From Candidatus Latescibacterota bacterium (lineage in GTDB: Bacteria; Latescibacterota; UBA2968): a stretch of 64,000 nt of DNA. A model generated the notes under the pieces. The model was not told the DNA's origin. It made no database searches and saw only the letters and a program-made list of their open reading frames with translations. The stretch's first letter is position 1, and each line of letters starts with the position of its first letter. Both the position numbers and the translations under genes were made by a program. Of this stretch, positions 60,795 to 64,000 are shown piece after piece. Location: assembly GCA_022821275.1 (NCBI GenBank), contig JAJEDY010000083.1, positions 124,001-188,000 on the forward strand. The letters run 5' to 3'.

Positions 60795-63158
60795 ATGTCC
60801 GACCAACCACGTAAATTATCCAGACGCAAAGCAATCGCTGGCATTGGTATCAGCGGTATTGTCCTCACACAGCACGCATTGTCTCAGGAGATCGCCGTGA
60901 ACACGACAAACAGTGCATCCATAACGCGCTACGCCACCGTTCAAGCTATGAAATCTGCGCCCGAAATCCGCGAAGGCGACTGGGTAGAAACCGCGGGCTT
61001 TTACGTTCCCGGCGACGGCGGCGCAGCCCTGTATCACATCGAAAAAACAGATGCAAATAGCCAGCCAAATGATGCCGACATCATCGCATTAGACAATGGC
61101 ACAGTCGCCATCTTGCACGAAAATAAAGCCATGAACTACAAAATGTTTGGCGCGATTGGCGACGGTAAAAACGACGACGGCGTGCAAATCACCCTGGCAC
61201 ATAAATACGCCAATGCACACAGAGTCCCCATTGTGAATTTAAGCGGCGAATATTGGATCACGCAAACCAATGACATACCCATCAAGACCAACGTCTCCTG
61301 GGGGCAAACAATTTTTCACATCGATGAACAGTACAACAGCCGAAGAGAGCCGCGCTTTGAAATTCTCAACGATCACCCGCCAAAAAAACTCACGCGAGAC
61401 GAAACCATCAAAGCGGCTTTATTGGAAAATCTAAAACCCGGCGTGCAACTCATTCCCGAACTGGCACAATATGCAGGCCACCTCATCATTGCAGAAGATG
61501 ATGATGATCGCATAGGCATTCGGGCAGGCAATTATTCAAAGGCGGGATGGGGGCGCGAAGAACTGTTCTACGTTGAAGAAGAGGGCCGCATTATTGGCGA
61601 CATTGCCTGGGAATTCAAAAACTTCACCGACATCACCGCCATACCCTGCAACGACAATTACCTCATTGTCGAAGGCGGCGGATTTTACTTTTCTGGCGAC
61701 AGCGGAAGCGGTAGTTCCTGGCGGTATCACCACCACGGCATCTCCATAAAACGCAGCCGCACCATCATCCGCGAACAATGGATGGGCCTGGAAAAAGGGA
61801 AAAGCGATATCTCCATGCACCCCCGTCGCGGCTTTTACGTATTCAGCGGTGTTTACGACGTCACACTGGAAAATATCCGCGCAATGCCCTGGGAGAAAAA
61901 TCGCGAAGAAAAAGACAGAGTGCTCGGTGCGGGCACCTATGGCATTGGCGGTGCGCGGATGCTCAATTGCACCTTTCGCAACATTACAGCAGAAGGTGGC
62001 TGGGTCGCATGGGGTGTTTTTGGCACCAACCTCAACAAAAACTTTCGCTTTGAAAACTGCCGCCTCAACCGCATCGATGTGCATTTTCACTGCTGGAACC
62101 TCTACATCAGCAACTGCACCATTGGCTTCAAAGGCATCGCCCTGACAGGTGGCGGTGAACTGGTAATCGAAAACACCACGCGCCACGGCAACTATTTTGT
62201 CAATTTCCGGCGCGACTATGGCGCCAAATGGGACGGACACATACGCATCCGCGGCTGCCGGTTAATGCCCAGTGGCAATGGCCGCGTTTCTGTCCTATCC
62301 TGTCGTCCGTCCGATTTCGACTACCAGTATCCCATAGGCTTTGCACGCACTGTCACAATCGAAGACCTGCTCATCGATTACAGCGCTGCACCTGCATCAA
62401 CTGCACCGTGCTGGCTCATGGACACCGTTTCCTTTTCCAAAACCAAAAACAATGACCGCCTCTTCTTCCCCCATCGCATTGAATTTCGAAACATCACCGT
62501 CGAAGGCAGAAAACAGGGCGTTCGCCTCATCCGCATACCCAATCCAAACCACTACGACCTGCGCGGCAATGGCGGTTATGATGGCACGCAACTCCACGCC
62601 AACAGCACCCTCATCTGCGACAATGTTCAACTCGAAAAATTCACTCAGGAAATTGCCGACGATGACGAACAGGTGCATATCCTGATCGGTGGAGAATCAA
62701 CGGTTGACTATGCCGATGCACTCGCCCTCTATCCCAAAATGCGATTTATCGACTGTGAAAATATTAGCGCATACCTGGGCAACTGCATTGCCAGTGCGAC
62801 TTTTGAACGGTGCAGCCTGAACACCATAACCGCGCCAAATTTGCGAGGCGAACTCGTATTTACCGAGTGCCGTCTCCAACCCGACGTGGAAACAGTACCC
62901 GATCAATTTTATATTTTGCAAAGCACGTTGGGCACGCGCTTCACCAACTGCACCCTTCACGCGCCCATCGTCAACGGCACCATAAATCCGGACCTGATGA
63001 ACCGCATAGGCTTCATCAAAATCAACGAATCTGTACAGCACTACCATCTCAACACAACACTCGGCAACGATGTCATAAACCATCTCAAAAACTCGGGAAC
63101 CACACTCACACCAGAATTTATCGCCCAACTAAAACTGCACCACGATCTGGAATCGTAG
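60795..63158 (+). CDS. Tat-exported right-handed beta-helix protein
   Basis: ATG 60795 starts 787 residues with a twin-arginine signal (SRRKAIAGIGISGIVL). The next part contains VETAGFYVPGDGGAALYHIE and FGAIGDGKNDDGVQI, the typical pectate-lyase-like start of glycan-cleaving beta-helix proteins. A long middle region shows short repeated strands such as MLNCTFRNITAEGG and FENCRLNRIDVHFHCWNL. Function may be a polysaccharide lyase or glycosidase, or a phage-tailspike-like binder. Catalytic residues cannot be named. It follows the DSD1-like gene by 19 bp. Confidence 0.8.
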   Translation: MSDQPRKLSRRKAIAGIGISGIVLTQHALSQEIAVNTTNSASITRYATVQAMKSAPEIREGDWVETAGFYVPGDGGAALYHIEKTDANSQPNDADIIALDNGTVAILHENKAMNYKMFGAIGDGKNDDGVQITLAHKYANAHRVPIVNLSGEYWITQTNDIPIKTNVSWGQTIFHIDEQYNSRREPRFEILNDHPPKKLTRDETIKAALLENLKPGVQLIPELAQYAGHLIIAEDDDDRIGIRAGNYSKAGWGREELFYVEEEGRIIGDIAWEFKNFTDITAIPCNDNYLIVEGGGFYFSGDSGSGSSWRYHHHGISIKRSRTIIREQWMGLEKGKSDISMHPRRGFYVFSGVYDVTLENIRAMPWEKNREEKDRVLGAGTYGIGGARMLNCTFRNITAEGGWVAWGVFGTNLNKNFRFENCRLNRIDVHFHCWNLYISNCTIGFKGIALTGGGELVIENTTRHGNYFVNFRRDYGAKWDGHIRIRGCRLMPSGNGRVSVLSCRPSDFDYQYPIGFARTVTIEDLLIDYSAAPASTAPCWLMDTVSFSKTKNNDRLFFPHRIEFRNITVEGRKQGVRLIRIPNPNHYDLRGNGGYDGTQLHANSTLICDNVQLEKFTQEIADDDEQVHILIGGESTVDYADALALYPKMRFIDCENISAYLGNCIASATFERCSLNTITAPNLRGELVFTECRLQPDVETVPDQFYILQSTLGTRFTNCTLHAPIVNGTINPDLMNRIGFIKINESVQHYHLNTTLGNDVINHLKNSGTTLTPEFIAQLKLHHDLES

Positions 63159-63188
63159 CAATAAACTTCTCAAAAGGAGTACTCCACC

Positions 63189-63497
63189 GTGAGAGACGTA
63201 CGCTGGGAGCGCATGTTCCCCGATGAACTCGAAGCTGCATTCAAAACCCGTCCAGTCGTCTATTTTCCGTATGGCCTGTGCGAGCCACACGGCCCACAAA
63301 ATGCCGTGGGACTCGACGCCCTCAAAGCCCACGGCATTGCCGTTCGCACCGCGCACAAACACGGCGGCATTGTCGCCCCGCCCGACTACTGGCATATCCA
63401 CGAAATTGGAGGTTATGCCCTCTGGTCAGACGACGCCACTCTTCCAGAAGACTCTGTCTGGTACGCCAACTGGAAAGTACCAGACCGCGAATTTTAA
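63189..63497 (+). pseudogene. Truncated creatininase-family protein
   Basis: GTG 63189 with AAAGGAG upstream starts only 102 residues (RPVVYFPYGLCEPHGPQNAVG and DYWHIHEIGG). These match the N-terminal part of creatininase-family amidohydrolases, which normally have about 250 residues; the remaining metal ligands are missing. No continuation in another frame is visible after 63497. The gene was probably cut short by a deletion that joined it to the region ahead of the TonB receptor. It could still be translated with the upstream beta-helix gene. Confidence 0.6.
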
Positions 63498-63508
63498 AAT
63501 TCACCTAT

Positions 63509-63537
63509 TTGACAAAACTGTAACCCATTTGTAATAC
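63509..63537 (+). promoter_or_regulatory. Possible sigma70 promoter ahead of the TonB receptor
   Basis: TTGACA (63509-63514), a 17-bp spacer and TAATAC give a good -35 and a weak -10. It lies 130 bp before the receptor ATG, leaving a long leader with no recognised riboswitch. Confidence 0.4.
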
Positions 63538-63667
63538 AACGATATTATGGTATTACGCAGTTTTGCAACTCACTACCCTACATTCTACTCGAACGCACTT
63601 GTTGTCAACGGGACATTGTATATATTATCCAATACGTGCCCCAATTTCCACTATCATGGAGGTCCCT

Positions 63668-64000
63668 ATGAAACAAATTGTTATGGTGTTATCCTTGTTG
63701 TTCCTGGCCCACTCCACCCTGTCTGCCGCTGAGTTAAAAGGTAAAGTACGCGATGCTGAGACAGGAGAAGCTCTGCCGGGCGCAAACGTATATTTAGAAG
63801 GTATCGGGCGAGGAACCGCTACAGATCTCGATGGACAATTTGAGATCACCAGAGTCGGCGAAGGCAACTACACACTCGTCATAAGTTTTGTAGGATACAA
63901 AGAGTATCGCAGTTCTATCATTGTAAAAGCGGATGCTGCCGAGTTAATTGTAGAACTCATACCCGAGGCATTTCGAGGCAAAGAAGTCACCGTCGTTGCC
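63668..64000 (+). CDS. TonB-dependent receptor N-terminus, truncated by window
   Basis: ATG 63668 behind GGAGGT gives 111 residues before the window ends. A signal peptide (KQIVMVLSLLFLAHSTLSA) is followed by a carboxypeptidase-regulatory-like domain: GKVRDAETGEALPGANVYL, GTATDLDGQFEI and VISFVGYKEY. This is the usual beginning of SusC-like or other TonB-dependent outer-membrane receptors, just ahead of the plug domain. The rest is outside the window, so the substrate is unknown. Confidence 0.85.
   Translation, partial: MKQIVMVLSLLFLAHSTLSAAELKGKVRDAETGEALPGANVYLEGIGRGTATDLDGQFEITRVGEGNYTLVISFVGYKEYRSSIIVKADAAELIVELIPEAFRGKEVTVVA

Noticed and set aside
1-64000. CRISPR array, tRNA or rRNA genes
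   Set aside because: No regularly spaced repeats, no cloverleaf-like sequence and no rRNA-like sequence were recognised on reading.

Overview
The window reads as a moderately GC-rich chromosome segment from an uncultured Gram-negative heterotroph. Outer-membrane barrels, LolA-like periplasmic proteins and the N-terminus of a TonB-dependent receptor show a two-membrane envelope. Many Gfo/Idh/MocA dehydrogenases, TIM-barrel sugar isomerases, three intact sulfatases, phytanoyl-CoA dioxygenase, membrane dipeptidases, a PAC2 protein and a secreted protein with dockerin-like repeats of the D-F-T-D-F type fit the Latescibacterota/Poribacteria style of genome. The phylum is an inference from gene content only; there is no rRNA, tRNA, CRISPR array or replication origin in the window.

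Layout. 1-3068 (minus): catabolic operon of sialate O-acetylesterase, zinc dehydrogenase and a Gfo/Idh dehydrogenase cut by the window edge. 3069-6431: an AT-rich foreign patch with IS200/IS605-like hairpin remnants, a GmrSD-type DUF262/DUF1524 protein and an MNT/HEPN toxin-antitoxin pair. 6428-9348: two metal-dependent amidohydrolases and an HpcH/HpaI aldolase, ended by a strong terminator. 9501-12807 (minus): a pair of unknown overlapping genes, a Gfo/Idh dehydrogenase and an orphan sugar-binding lipoprotein. 13045-21715 (plus): CPA2 antiporter, then a long run of isomerases, dehydrogenases, PAC2 and threonine aldolase. 21788-25675: hydroxyacid dehydrogenase, dockerin-like secreted protein, TPR protein, DUF971 protein and a small barrel.

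25763-28751 (minus): two PRPP synthetases flanking HisI and a GNAT. 29251-35165: MraY, M20 amidohydrolase, NadA, mannose-1-phosphate guanylyltransferase, a small barrel and TrmY. 35178-39008: LolA-like protein, VanZ and two sulfatases. 39088-43435 (minus): a trans-envelope RND/MMPL-LolA-barrel operon, preceded by a frameshifted DUF2236 oxygenase. 44881-49048 (minus): two M19 dipeptidases, sulfatase and EVE protein in one operon. 49634-55615: adenosine deaminase-like enzyme, AAA/DUF4143 ATPase with a tandem repeat at its start, a sigma54-controlled MacB/FtsX-type permease and PhyH. 55724-57064: tnpB with an apparent leaderless promoter and a predicted omega RNA. 57128-64000: metallophosphoesterase, Gfo/Idh dehydrogenase, DSD1-like PLP enzyme, Tat-exported beta-helix protein, truncated creatininase and the start of a TonB-dependent receptor.

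Taken together, most genes appear to serve stripping and intracellular oxidation of modified or sulfated glycans and related small molecules. The most unusual signals are regulatory or mobile: the sigma54 promoter with an upstream palindrome at 52230-52346, the 31-bp tandem repeat over the ATPase start, the leaderless tnpB with its omega RNA, and the small defence-like patch at 3300-6431.
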